Numbered from the stretch's first letter, positions 17,709 to 25,591 are shown. The stretch is 35,336 nt of DNA from Gammaproteobacteria bacterium (GCA_020047885.1 JAIFNF010000331.1:1-35336), one strand, 5' to 3'. The notes: generated from the sequence alone by a model not told the origin. Program-made: numbers and translations.

Positions 17709-18551
17709 TTAAACATTGGGCAATGCGTCCTGAATTTTCGAGGTCGATTTCAGGTATTTTTTTATGACGCCATGAAAAGCCGATTGCTTGACCGGCTTAG
17801 TCAGGTAGGTATCACAGCCTGATAAAGCCCCTTTCACTCGGTCAAAAGGCGATGATCGACTGGTTAACATAACGACTGGAGTTTTTTTGGTGGTTTTTTC
17901 CTTTTTAATCGCTTTACAAATATGGTAACCGTCTATGCCAGGCAGGATGACATCAAGAAAAATTACGTCATAATTTTTTAGGGATATGAGTTCAAAAGCC
18001 TGCTCCCCGGATTCAGCCGTATCGACTTCGACACCGAACTGTTTGAGTTCCAGTTCAACCTGTTTTCTGACCGTGATGCTATCGTCGACCACCAGCGCTT
18101 TCGGCGCGGAGACGATGAGACTGGGCGGCTGGATGATGGCCGGCGGCTCCGCGTGACTGACTGGGGACGGAGCCGGTTCGACCGGCAAGGCTGCCGCTTG
18201 GTCGAGGGCACCGAGGACCCTGGTCGCGACGAAGGGTCGACGAATCCAGTGGGGAAACTGAGCCGCTGGCTGCTCCCTGGCAATCATGATGGTCAGTGCT
18301 GGATGAGACGGACTCTCCGGTGGATAGGGCAGTAGCGAACGAACTTTCCCAGATACGGTCAATGATTGCCATGCCGCCAGCGCTTCGGGATCTTCCGCAT
18401 CAACCAGCATTATCTGACCTACATCGCCATTTAACGCCAGCGTATAGGTATAAGCCCGGTAGAGGGACAGCTTGAAGATATTTTTGAGAATGCTGCGCTC
18501 GTGATCAGGAATCCCAATCAGGTTGACCACAAAGGATTTTTTTTCATTCAT
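17709..18551 (-). CDS. PilG-like response regulator with N-terminal pseudoreceiver (copy 1), first gene of operon
   Basis: 280 residues with the same architecture as the next gene. The N-terminal pseudoreceiver has VVNLIGIPDHERS, Asp51 in IMLVDAEDP and WIRRPFVATRV. A proline-rich linker (about 124-148) follows, then a complete receiver with VVDDSITVRKQ, Asp200 in VIFLDVILPGIDGYH, Thr230 and Lys252-Pro. The shared stretches IFKLSLYRAYTY near residue 30 and SSPFDR.(K/R)GALSGCDTYL near the end show recent common origin with its neighbour. It is the promoter-proximal gene; an AT-rich 301-base gap separates it from ubiH. Confidence 0.82.
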   Translation of the reverse strand: MNEKKSFVVNLIGIPDHERSILKNIFKLSLYRAYTYTLALNGDVGQIMLVDAEDPEALAAWQSLTVSGKVRSLLPYPPESPSHPALTIMIAREQPAAQFPHWIRRPFVATRVLGALDQAAALPVEPAPSPVSHAEPPAIIQPPSLIVSAPKALVVDDSITVRKQVELELKQFGVEVDTAESGEQAFELISLKNYDVIFLDVILPGIDGYHICKAIKKEKTTKKTPVVMLTSRSSPFDRVKGALSGCDTYLTKPVKQSAFHGVIKKYLKSTSKIQDALPNV

Positions 18552-18611
18552 AACTCTAAAATTCCCTGGCTATTCCAGAATAGTCATTAGGCAGTGAGGC
18601 ACTCCGGTGAA

Positions 18612-18640
18612 ATTATATAGATGAATAAGCGAAAATTATA
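18612..18640 (-). promoter_or_regulatory. Two TATAAT -10-like boxes before the chemosensory operon
   Basis: Perfect TATAAT occurs on the minus strand at 18640-18635 and 18617-18612, 61-90 bases before the first start codon. Neither has a convincing -35 box, which may mean an activator is needed. Confidence 0.4.
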
Positions 18641-18660
18641 CCGATAAATAATGACAATTT

Positions 18661-18682
18661 TATGATGGTTATATGATGGTTA
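18661..18682. repeat. Tandem 11-bp direct repeat TATGATGGTTA
   Basis: Two exact adjacent copies, one helical turn apart, lie just upstream of the -10-like box at 18635-18640 where an activator would bind. They may be an operator for a transcription factor. Confidence 0.45.
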
Positions 18683-18750
18683 TGTGCATTTATTACTTTT
18701 AGGCAGTCAACTCTTTCTTCCTTAAATCAATTAACTGGATTTTATGTAGG

Positions 18751-18769
18751 TGCATATTTTGGATATGCA
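18751..18769. repeat. Inverted repeat TGCATAT-N5-ATATGCA
   Basis: Perfect 7-base arms around TTTGG, 84 bases before the ubiH start. It is a candidate dimer-binding operator rather than a terminator because no T-tract follows. Confidence 0.4.
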
Positions 18770-18852
18770 TGAACGGTAGCGTGGCAGATGACGCCGGTGA
18801 TGAATTCATATTGCTCGCCTATTTAAGTCAACTTCGGAGATAAAAAACCGGT

Positions 18853-20085
18853 ATGTCTCAACTGGATTATGATTTGCTGATCATCGGCGGCGGCCTGGTC
18901 GGCGCCAGTCTGGCCTGTGCGCTGGAGGGGCTGGATTTGCGCATTGGACTGGTTGAAGCCGCGCCACTGACCGTGAGCGCCCATCCCGCCTACGATGACC
19001 GCACCCTGGCGCTGGCGCAGGGAACCCGGCGCATTTTCCAAACGCTGAACCTTTGGAACACGCTGGCTGCGACAGCAACGCCGATTCAGCGGATTCATAT
19101 TTCTGAACGTGGCAGTCCCGGTTTCGCCCATCTTGATAGCCGTGAGGAAGGGGTAGAGGCGCTGGGGTATGTGGCTGAAGCGCGACAGGTCGGCGCAGCG
19201 TTGTTGGCGAAATTGCCGAAGTTGCCCGGGGTCGAACTGCTCTGTCCGGCTCAGTTGGAAAAAGTAGTTGTTGAACCGGAAGCGGCTTGCGCGACAATCC
19301 GCTTCGGCAAGAGCCGAACCGCAGAACTCCGCACCCGCTTGCTGGTTGCGGCGGATGGCGCACAGTCGCTGGTGCGAGAACAACTGGGCATCGCTGCCCT
19401 GCGCTGGGAGTATGGTCAGCAGGCGGTCATCGCCAACGTGACGCCGACGCTGCCGCATCAGAACGTGGCGTATGAACGGTTCACGACGGACGGCCCCATC
19501 GCGCTGCTGCCAATGAGCGAGCAGCGTTGCGCGGTGGTGTGTACGGTGAACGAGGCGGACGTCGCGGCGGTCATGGCGCTGGATGACGCCGGGTTCATCG
19601 CGCTGCTGCAGGCACGATTTGGCGACCGGCTGGGGGCTTTTCAGCGAGTGGGTCGGCGGCAAGCCTATCCCCTGTTTCTGCTGAAAGCCCGGGAACATGC
19701 CCGTCAGCGGGTGGCGATCATGGGTAACGCCGCGCATACCCTGCATCCCATCGCGGGTCAGGGCTTCAATCTGGGTCTCCGCGATGTCGCGGCACTGGCG
19801 GAAGTCGTGGCGGAAGCGTGGCGCGGTGGCGAGGATATTGGCGATGTGACAACGCTGAATCGTTACGCCGACTGGCGACGCTGGGATCAGCGGCAAACCC
19901 TGGCGTTCACCGATGCGTTGAACCGGCTGTTCGCCAATCCCCTGTGGCCGGTGCGCACTGCTCGCACTCTGGGGCTGTTGGCGTTCGATGCATTGCCACC
20001 GCTTAAACATGCGTTCGCCCGCCAAACCATGGGACTGCATGGACGCTTGCCGAAACTGGCGCGAGGACTGGCGCTAACGGCGTGA
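18853..20085 (+). CDS. ubiH: 2-octaprenyl-6-methoxyphenyl hydroxylase family FAD monooxygenase UbiH
   Basis: Aromatic-ring hydroxylase of ubiquinone biosynthesis, 410 residues. The N-terminal dinucleotide-binding motif is LLIIGGGLVGASLACAL (8-24). YDDRTLALAQGTRR follows, then VAADGAQSLVRE (about 171-182) and the FAD-ribityl motif MGNAAHTLHPIAGQGFNLGL (about 289-308). The wording fits UbiH rather than UbiI/UbiF, but these paralogues are hard to separate by eye. GGAG lies upstream of the ATG at a somewhat long spacing. In E. coli ubiH follows ygfB-pepP; here it has moved away and stands alone, converging on rnfH. Confidence 0.88.
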   Translation: MSQLDYDLLIIGGGLVGASLACALEGLDLRIGLVEAAPLTVSAHPAYDDRTLALAQGTRRIFQTLNLWNTLAATATPIQRIHISERGSPGFAHLDSREEGVEALGYVAEARQVGAALLAKLPKLPGVELLCPAQLEKVVVEPEAACATIRFGKSRTAELRTRLLVAADGAQSLVREQLGIAALRWEYGQQAVIANVTPTLPHQNVAYERFTTDGPIALLPMSEQRCAVVCTVNEADVAAVMALDDAGFIALLQARFGDRLGAFQRVGRRQAYPLFLLKAREHARQRVAIMGNAAHTLHPIAGQGFNLGLRDVAALAEVVAEAWRGGEDIGDVTTLNRYADWRRWDQRQTLAFTDALNRLFANPLWPVRTARTLGLLAFDALPPLKHAFARQTMGLHGRLPKLARGLALTA

Positions 20086-20100
20086 AGCAGTGGCGCTCAT

Positions 20101-20391
20101 TCAATCATCGTCTTCATCGTCATCTAACAGCGCAATTTTCCGTTGCGGGATGGTTTTCGGATCGACGGTAATCGGCCGATAAACCTCCACCCGGTCGCCC
20201 GCTTCAAGCCGGGCGGTCAGTTTGGTCATCTTGCCGAAAATCCCGATCCGGTTCTTTTTCAAATTCAGATGCGGATAGCGGGTCAGGAGGCCGGAACTTT
20301 CAATAGCCTGTTGGGCGGTGCTGCCCTCGGCCACTTCGACAAATTGCCAGAAGGGTTGCCCCGGTTCCGCGTAAGCGATGCTCACTTGCAT
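20101..20391 (-). CDS. rnfH: RnfH family protein (RatB-like, beta-grasp)
   Basis: A 96-residue ubiquitin-like beta-grasp protein of the RnfH/YfjF family. It has MQVSIAYAEPGQPFWQFVEV, then GSTAQQAIESSGLL and KNRIGIFGKMTKLTARLEAG, ending VEVYRPITVDPKTIPQRK as in relatives. It is a frequent last gene of nitrogen-fixation rnf operons; its molecular role is unknown. GAGGAGG lies a few bases before the ATG at 20391, which settles the start. The C-terminus is strongly acidic (DDDEDDD). Confidence 0.88.
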   Translation of the reverse strand: MQVSIAYAEPGQPFWQFVEVAEGSTAQQAIESSGLLTRYPHLNLKKNRIGIFGKMTKLTARLEAGDRVEVYRPITVDPKTIPQRKIALLDDDEDDD

Positions 20392-20402
20392 GATCAGCCT
20401 CC

Positions 20403-21026
20403 TCAATCAGTGGTCAGTGATGGCCGACGCCGCTCCAGCAACCGGCGGCCAGCCAGTAGAAATCCCAGAACCAGAAACCCGCCCGGCGGCAGCAGCATCA
20501 GCAAAAAGCCGGAGTAATCCTGGATTAACACAATTTCCAGAAAGGCAAAGCTCTGGCCCAACAATAGCGACAACACTTCCCGACAACCGCCAATCACCAT
20601 CAGCGCCATGGTGAACCCCAGACCCATCGCCAGACCGTCGGCGGCTGAAGCGAGTACCGGTTCCCGGGAAGCAAACGCTTCGGCGCGACCCAATACGCAG
20701 CAGTTGACGACGATCAGCGGAATGAACAGCCCCAGTACCTTGTACAACTCGTGCAGCCAGGCATTGATCGCCATATCGGCCAACGTCACCAGCGAAGCAA
20801 TCAGCAGCACAAAAACCGGAATCCGCACTTCCGGGGCGATCCAGTGCCGCAGACTGGCAATGACCACATTGGCCGATAGCAACACGCCGGTCGTCGCCAG
20901 GCCCATGCCCAACCCGTTCGTCGCGGTCGTCGTGACGGCCATTAACGGACAGAGCGCCAGCATCTGCACGAAGACGACGTTATTGCCCCATAAACCGTCG
21001 GCGAAAATCCGGCGATAGTCATTCAT
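20403..21026 (-). CDS. rnfE: Rnf electron transport complex subunit RnfE
   Basis: Integral membrane subunit, 207 residues, homologous to RnfA and NqrD, with about six transmembrane helices. Typical motifs are [20 protein letters not shown] (about 12-31) and [20 protein letters not shown] (about 98-117), whose Cys and its RnfA counterpart are thought to hold an iron-sulfur centre across the membrane. It overlaps rnfG by four bases (ATGA), a coupled operon. The C-terminal basic tail faces the cytoplasm. Confidence 0.94.
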   Translation of the reverse strand: MNDYRRIFADGLWGNNVVFVQMLALCPLMAVTTTATNGLGMGLATTGVLLSANVVIASLRHWIAPEVRIPVFVLLIASLVTLADMAINAWLHELYKVLGLFIPLIVVNCCVLGRAEAFASREPVLASAADGLAMGLGFTMALMVIGGCREVLSLLLGQSFAFLEIVLIQDYSGFLLMLLPPGGFLVLGFLLAGRRLLERRRPSLTTD

Positions 21027-21655
21027 TTCTGGGTTCCTCCCGCAACAGCCTCATCAAGCAGCGCCAGTCGGTGCGCCGCGAAGAATTCCAGTCCGCTTTT
21101 GACCGCACCCACCAAAGCCCGTGGCGTGATCGTGGCACCAGTGAACTGATCGAAAATTCCGCCATCCTTTTTAACCGCCCAGCCGGACGGCGGCGGATCG
21201 TTCAGCGAACGACCGTTGAACTTCAAAATCCAGTCGGATTTACTCACCTCAATCTTATCGCCCAGTCCCGGCGTTTCTGCGTGGCTGATCACCCGTACCC
21301 CTAACAGCGTCCCAGCCCGATCCACGCCCATGATCATCACCATCGCTGAGTTGCCATAGCCCGGTGCCGAGACCTGATAGCACACCGCCTGCACCTGGCC
21401 GTTGCGCCGCGCCCGGTAGGCAATCACGGTTCGGTCGCCAGCCTGGAGCGTGACCGTGTCGCGCACCAGATCGTTGTCGAAAGATGCGGCAGGCACGACC
21501 TGTTGCAACGTCGCTTGCAAGTCCTCCAGCTTCCGCTGCGCAATATCGGCCTGCGTCAGCCAGTCCGCGACACTGATCGCCGCACTCGTCAGCAGCGCCA
21601 CACCGCCCAGCAGCGCCATGGGGTAGCTCAGAGAGTTCCGGAAATCCGTGTTCAT
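21023..21655 (-). CDS. rnfG: Rnf electron transport complex subunit RnfG
   Basis: 210 residues with one N-terminal transmembrane helix (about 14-34) and a periplasmic FMN-binding domain. The covalent flavin attachment motif is [15 protein letters not shown] (about 170-184), with the Thr of the GATIT segment as the expected attachment residue. Upstream are the usual [14 protein letters not shown] and [10 protein letters not shown] motifs. The true start is the ATG at 21655, overlapping rnfD by four bases; the open frame continues upstream but would lie inside rnfD. Confidence 0.94.
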   Translation of the reverse strand: MNTDFRNSLSYPMALLGGVALLTSAAISVADWLTQADIAQRKLEDLQATLQQVVPAASFDNDLVRDTVTLQAGDRTVIAYRARRNGQVQAVCYQVSAPGYGNSAMVMIMGVDRAGTLLGVRVISHAETPGLGDKIEVSKSDWILKFNGRSLNDPPPSGWAVKKDGGIFDQFTGATITPRALVGAVKSGLEFFAAHRLALLDEAVAGGTQK

Positions 21656-22728
21656 GATTTCCCCCGGATGGGTCGGGACTCGCCGCGCCAAGTGCGTCCG
21701 TAAATGCGCGGGCGGAAGTAGTGGTCGATCAACGGCGTTGCCGCGTTCATCAGCACCACGGCGAACGCGATGCCTTCCGGGTAGCCGCCCCAAGTGCGAA
21801 TGATGTACACCAGTGCGCCACAACCGATGCCGAACACGATTTGCCCCACCGGCGCGAGCGGTGAAGTCACCGGATCGGTGGCAATGAAGAATGCGCCCAG
21901 CATCAGACTCCCCGACAATAGATGCAGCAACGGATCAGCAAACCGTTCGGGATTCGCCAGGTGAAAGCCACTGGCCAGGGTCAGCACCGTGACCAGCATC
22001 GCTACGGGAATGTGCCAAGTGATGGCTCGTTGCCACAGCAGCCACACTCCTCCCAGCAGCACGAGGAGTTCGGCGGTTTCCCCCAGACTGCCGCCGGTCC
22101 AGCCCACGGCGGCCAGCGCCGATTGATAATGTCCCGGCAAGCTCTGGCTCAAGGCGTGATTCATCCCCAACTCCGTGCGAATATGGCCAAGAATCGTCGG
22201 ACCCGTAACGCCATCGGTCGCCACCCAGTGGCCGAACGTCACCTGCAAGCCTTCCAGAAAGGACGGCGCGGTACCCGACAGCCACGACTGCGGCTCCAGC
22301 CAGGTGGTCATGGGCACCGGGAAGGACACTAGCAGCATCACCCGCGCCAGCATCGCCGGATTGAACACATTCTGACCGGTTCCGCCGAAGACCCCCTTGC
22401 CGATCACAATGGCGAAAGCACCGCCAATGGCCCCGATCCACCACGGTGCCCAGGGGGGGAGCGACATGGCCAGCAGCACCCCGGTCAACAGCGCGGAACC
22501 GTCCAGCATTCCCAGGCGCACTGACCGCCCGGCCAGCCCCAGGCACACCGCTTCCCCCAGCAAACAGGCCAGCACCGTTACTGCCAGCAGATTCAACGCG
22601 GGCCAGCCGAACAGCACGAGGCCATACAGGGTCGCTGGTAACAGCGCCAACAGCACTTTACCCATCAACTTCGGCACACTGTCCTGACTATGGGTGTGCG
22701 GAAGGTTGGCAAAGGTCGCGGGATTCAT
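21652..22728 (-). CDS. rnfD: Rnf electron transport complex subunit RnfD
   Basis: Membrane subunit homologous to NqrB, 358 residues with about nine to ten transmembrane helices. The conserved segment FGGTGQNVFNPAMLARVMLL lies around 113-132, and a second flavin attachment site is expected in the periplasmic loop DGVTGPTILG (about 172-181). Near the C-terminus are TDPVTSPLAPVGQIVFGIGC and the loop NAATPLIDHY. The ATG at 22728 gives the family start (NLPHTHSQDSVPKLM). Confidence 0.94.
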   Translation of the reverse strand: MNPATFANLPHTHSQDSVPKLMGKVLLALLPATLYGLVLFGWPALNLLAVTVLACLLGEAVCLGLAGRSVRLGMLDGSALLTGVLLAMSLPPWAPWWIGAIGGAFAIVIGKGVFGGTGQNVFNPAMLARVMLLVSFPVPMTTWLEPQSWLSGTAPSFLEGLQVTFGHWVATDGVTGPTILGHIRTELGMNHALSQSLPGHYQSALAAVGWTGGSLGETAELLVLLGGVWLLWQRAITWHIPVAMLVTVLTLASGFHLANPERFADPLLHLLSGSLMLGAFFIATDPVTSPLAPVGQIVFGIGCGALVYIIRTWGGYPEGIAFAVVLMNAATPLIDHYFRPRIYGRTWRGESRPIRGKS

Positions 22729-22755
22729 GTTGCAGCCCTTATTGGAAAGCGCCGG

Positions 22756-24228
22756 CTAATCATCATCGTCATCCGTGGTAGCCACCGCCCGCGACTGCTT
22801 CGCCGCCCGCCGCTGCGCCGCCGCTTCAGCTTTAGCCCGTTCCTCTCGGGCAAAACGCGCCTGCCGCTGTTCCATCAGTTGCCGAAGGTGTTGGGCTTTG
22901 GATTCCTGCCGCCGCTGTTCGGCCAGTTGGCTGCGGGCGAAGGCGAAGTATTGCAACAGGGGAATGCGCGACGGACAGGCATAGGCGCAGGATCCGCAGG
23001 CCATGCAATCATTCAACTTCAGCGCCTGAATGCCTTCCCAGTTTTCCTGGCGGGCGCTGTTGGCCATTTCTACCGGCAACAAGCCCATCGGGCAGGCTTC
23101 GACACAGCGGCCGCAGCGGATGCAGGGGTCGGGGGGACGCTGTTCGCCCAATTCCTCGGCGGTTAGCGCCAGAATCCCGTTCGTACCTTTAACCACCGGC
23201 GTCTCGGCACAGGGCAGCGGTTGCCCCATCATCGGCCCGCCCATTAACAGGCGCGTACAGTCCGTGTCAACCCCGCCGCAGTACGCCAGCAAATCCGCCG
23301 CCAGTGCCCCAATCGGCGCTTCCACATTGCGCGGTTCCGCCACCGCCCCGCCGCTGACCGTCACGATTCGGGAAATCAGCGGCTGCCCATAACGCAAGGC
23401 GCGGTGTACGGCGTAAGCGGTGCCGACGTTGTGCACCAGCAATCCGGTATCGGTGCCGCGTCCGCCCGCTGGCGTCTCCAAACCGGTCAACCATTGAATG
23501 AGTTGTTTGGCGGAACCGGCGGGATAACGGCTGGGCAAACTGCGGACTTCCATGCGCGCATCGGCTCGGCAGGCGTCGCGCATCGTCTGCAACGCCTCCG
23601 GCTTGTTGTCTTCAATGGCAATCACCGCATGGGTGGCTTGCACGGCGTGCAACATGATGGCGACGCCATCCGCAATTTCCGCCGCCCGCTCGCGCATCAG
23701 GCGATCATCGCAACTCATATAGGGTTCGCATTCCGCGCCATTGATGACCAAGGTATGCACCTTGGCCTGCCGCGCCTTGTCGAGTTTGACGGCGGAGGGG
23801 AAGTTGGCACCCCCCATGCCGACAATCCCGGCCGCCCCGACGCGCCGGGCTACTTCCGCGGGTTCGAGATGAAACGGATCGGGCGACGGTTCGCGCTCGA
23901 TCCACTGATCCGCGCCGTCGGCTTCCAGCGTGATCGTCGCCATCAGCAACCCGGAAGGATGCGGCGCAGTGAACTCGCCGATTGCGGCAATCGTTCCCGA
24001 AGTTGGGGCATGGAGCGGGGCGGACGTGGCGCTCTGGGCTTTGGCCAACAATTCGCCTTTGCCCACCCGCTGGCCGACGGTGACCACCGGCAACGACGGT
24101 CCCCCGGCGTGTTGCTGTAAGGGGAGGTACAGGCGCGCCGGCATCGGCATTAATTCGATCGGCCGCTCAGCGCTGAGATGTTTTTGACCGGGCGGGTGCA
24201 CACCGCCCCAGAACGTATGGCGACTCAT
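22756..24228 (-). CDS. rnfC: Rnf electron transport complex subunit RnfC
   Basis: Peripheral NADH/ferredoxin-side subunit, 490 residues. Order: N-terminal barrel-sandwich segment (FWGGVHPPGQKHLS), the glycine-rich flavin/NADH region GMGGANFPSAVKL (137-149) with NGAECEPYMSCDDRLM (163-178), and two 4Fe-4S motifs, CIRCGRCVEACP (369-380) and CMACGSCAYACP (408-419). AAGGAG lies before the ATG at 24228. The C-terminus is a short basic/alanine-rich helix (about 433-483), reduced compared with E. coli RsxC, and ends in five Asp. Confidence 0.95.
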   Translation of the reverse strand: MSRHTFWGGVHPPGQKHLSAERPIELMPMPARLYLPLQQHAGGPSLPVVTVGQRVGKGELLAKAQSATSAPLHAPTSGTIAAIGEFTAPHPSGLLMATITLEADGADQWIEREPSPDPFHLEPAEVARRVGAAGIVGMGGANFPSAVKLDKARQAKVHTLVINGAECEPYMSCDDRLMRERAAEIADGVAIMLHAVQATHAVIAIEDNKPEALQTMRDACRADARMEVRSLPSRYPAGSAKQLIQWLTGLETPAGGRGTDTGLLVHNVGTAYAVHRALRYGQPLISRIVTVSGGAVAEPRNVEAPIGALAADLLAYCGGVDTDCTRLLMGGPMMGQPLPCAETPVVKGTNGILALTAEELGEQRPPDPCIRCGRCVEACPMGLLPVEMANSARQENWEGIQALKLNDCMACGSCAYACPSRIPLLQYFAFARSQLAEQRRQESKAQHLRQLMEQRQARFAREERAKAEAAAQRRAAKQSRAVATTDDDDD

Positions 24229-24229
24229 C

Positions 24230-24757
24230 TTAGACTCCTTCCAACACCGGTTTCGGCCACAGCCAGTGCGCCAGCGTCGGGGTTTGCGGACGCAGTTGCA
24301 GGCATTCGGTCGGACAGACATCGACACACAGCCCGCAACCCATACAGGCCTCCTGAAACACACTGTGAATCTGTTTTTGCGCACCGATAATAGCGTCAGT
24401 GGGACACTGTTTCCCGCAATGGGCGCAACCGATACAGCGACCCTCATCAATCTCGGCCAGCAACAGCGGGCCATTATCCGCGCTGTCCAGCGTCTGACCC
24501 AGGGCGGTCGCTAGACTCCGCGCCAGCGCCGCACCGCCGGGTGGGCACAAAGTCGGCGCGGCCTGACCGGCGATCAGCGCATCCGCCGCGCCCCCACAAC
24601 CGGGATAGCCGCACTGTCCACAATTCACCCCCGGCAACAGCGCCATAATTTCTTCACGCTGGGCGTTGACCGGTACGCGAAAAATGCGGGCGGCGAGACT
24701 TAGCATCAAGCCAAAAAACAGCCCCAAACTGGTTAAGGCAGCCATAGCGACGATCAT
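24230..24757 (-). CDS. rnfB: Rnf electron transport complex subunit RnfB
   Basis: Iron-sulfur subunit that passes electrons to ferredoxin, 175 residues. One N-terminal membrane helix (about 3-24) is followed by the CNCGQCGYPGCGG-type cluster domain (Cys46, 49, 54, 71). Two ferredoxin-type 4Fe-4S motifs follow, CIGCAHCGKQCP (108-119) and CMGCGLCVDVCP (138-149). GGAGAGGG precedes the ATG. The rnfC start lies one base after the stop, and the end of rnfB supplies its ribosome-binding site. Confidence 0.95.
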   Translation of the reverse strand: MIVAMAALTSLGLFFGLMLSLAARIFRVPVNAQREEIMALLPGVNCGQCGYPGCGGAADALIAGQAAPTLCPPGGAALARSLATALGQTLDSADNGPLLLAEIDEGRCIGCAHCGKQCPTDAIIGAQKQIHSVFQEACMGCGLCVDVCPTECLQLRPQTPTLAHWLWPKPVLEGV

Positions 24758-24769
24758 ATTCCCTCTCCT

Positions 24770-25351
24770 TTAACGGACCGGTAAACCCACAAAACCCATG
24801 AATCCCAATGCCAGCAGTCCCGCCACAATGAAGGCGATGGGCGCACCGACGAAAGCGGCCGGCACATTGGCCAAGGCTAACCGTTCCCGAATTCCGGCGA
24901 ACAGCGCCATGACCAGCGTGAAACCCAGCGCCGATCCCAGGCCGTACAGCAGGCTGCTGATAAAGTCGTATTGCTGCTGGATATTCAGCAGCGCAATGCC
25001 AAACACCGCGCAATTCGTGGTAATCAGTGGCAAATAGATGCCCAAAGTCTGATACAGCGACGGGCTGGCCTTGCGGATGAACATTTCGGTGAACTGCACC
25101 AAGGCGGCGATGACTAGGATGAACGCCAGAATGCGTAGAAACTGAATGTTCAGCGGCGCCAGGACGTAATGCTCCAACAACCAACTGACCGCCACCGCCA
25201 GCGTGAGCACGAAAGTCGTGGCTATCCCCATGCCCAAAGCCGCGTCAATCCGGTTGGACACACCCATAAACGGGCATAACCCTAGAAACCGCACTAGCAC
25301 CACGTTATTCACCAATGCCGCGCCCAGCAGAATGAGCAGGTAATCGCGCAT
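24770..25351 (-). CDS. rnfA: Rnf electron transport complex subunit RnfA
   Basis: Integral membrane subunit, 193 residues, six predicted helices, homologous to RnfE and NqrE. Signatures are [18 protein letters not shown] (about 15-32) and [20 protein letters not shown] (about 102-121), each with the conserved Cys. It is the first gene of rnfABCDGE-rnfH. GTGGAGGG lies directly before the ATG, and a sigma-54 promoter match ends 26 bases upstream. Divergence from nifLA identifies this as the nitrogen-fixation-linked rnf1 type that feeds ferredoxin or flavodoxin for nitrogenase. Confidence 0.95.
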   Translation of the reverse strand: MRDYLLILLGAALVNNVVLVRFLGLCPFMGVSNRIDAALGMGIATTFVLTLAVAVSWLLEHYVLAPLNIQFLRILAFILVIAALVQFTEMFIRKASPSLYQTLGIYLPLITTNCAVFGIALLNIQQQYDFISSLLYGLGSALGFTLVMALFAGIRERLALANVPAAFVGAPIAFIVAGLLALGFMGFVGLPVR

Positions 25352-25377
25352 AAACCCTCCACGTTTTCAATCTTTCC

Positions 25378-25393
25378 GGCAACAACTGCGCCA
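25378..25393 (-). promoter_or_regulatory. Sigma-54 (-24/-12) promoter of the rnf operon
   Basis: TGGCGCAGTTGTTGCC on the minus strand fits TGGCAC-N5-TTGC with one change in the -24 box and the obligatory GG-N10-GC spacing. Predicted start of transcription is near 25367, giving a 16-base leader with the rnfA ribosome-binding site. Confidence 0.75.
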
Positions 25394-25471
25394 ATGACCC
25401 TAACCCTCCCTATTTTCAGCATGATTAGGGCGTTATCGGCAGCAGTTTCGTCCAGCACCCACCCAAAAATT

Positions 25472-25487
25472 TGTGCGGTTTACGACA
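25472..25487. promoter_or_regulatory. NifA upstream activator sequence TGT-N10-ACA
   Basis: TGTGCGGTTTACGACA is an exact match to the palindromic NifA site. Its centre is about 112 bases upstream of the predicted rnfA start and about 122 bases upstream of the predicted nifL start, normal distances for looping activation of both promoters. Confidence 0.7.
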
Positions 25488-25488
25488 A

Positions 25489-25501
25489 CTACCGGTTGAT
25501 T
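25489..25501 (-). promoter_or_regulatory. Possible IHF site between NifA site and nifL promoter
   Basis: AATCAACCGGTAG on the minus strand fits WATCAANNNNTTR at all but one position. IHF commonly bends DNA between NifA sites and sigma-54 promoters, but the consensus is loose. Confidence 0.35.
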
Positions 25502-25574
25502 GTGGGGAATGCTGCATCCAGAATACAGGCTATTCGCCGTCTACGGTTCCGTTTAGCCTTTTGCGTTCCACAAC

Positions 25575-25591
25575 TGGTCATCAACTTGCAT
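25575..25591 (+). promoter_or_regulatory. Sigma-54 (-24/-12) promoter of nifLA
   Basis: TGGTCATCAACTTGCAT has exact GG-N10-GC spacing and a perfect TTGCA -12 box; the -24 box TGGTCA is weaker than TGGCAC. Predicted start is near 25601, 35 bases before the nifL ATG. Confidence 0.6.

Larger units (their letters stand above)
18552..18852. other. AT-rich divergent intergenic region between chemosensory operon and ubiH
   Basis: 301 bases, much more AT-rich than the neighbours. It contains two TATAAT boxes facing the chemosensory operon, a tandem 11-bp direct repeat and a 7-bp-arm inverted repeat. No coding sequence or RNA gene is recognisable. Confidence 0.6.

Noticed and set aside
8120..18551. 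Type IV pilus locus
   Set aside because: The regulators resemble Pil-Chp proteins, but no pilin, PilT/PilB, PilM-Q or prepilin peptidase gene is in the window, so pilus control is only an inference from homology.
18823..20040. A 405-codon open frame on the minus strand opposite ubiH
   Set aside because: The plus strand has an unmistakable UbiH protein with all FAD motifs; the antisense frame is Arg/Gln/His-rich without a fold or ribosome-binding site, a shadow of GC-rich codons.
25455..25476. NtrC-type site GCAC...GTGC in the rnf-nifL spacer
   Set aside because: The half-sites are 14 bases apart, which does not fit the NtrC consensus spacing; the right half is better explained by the NifA site.
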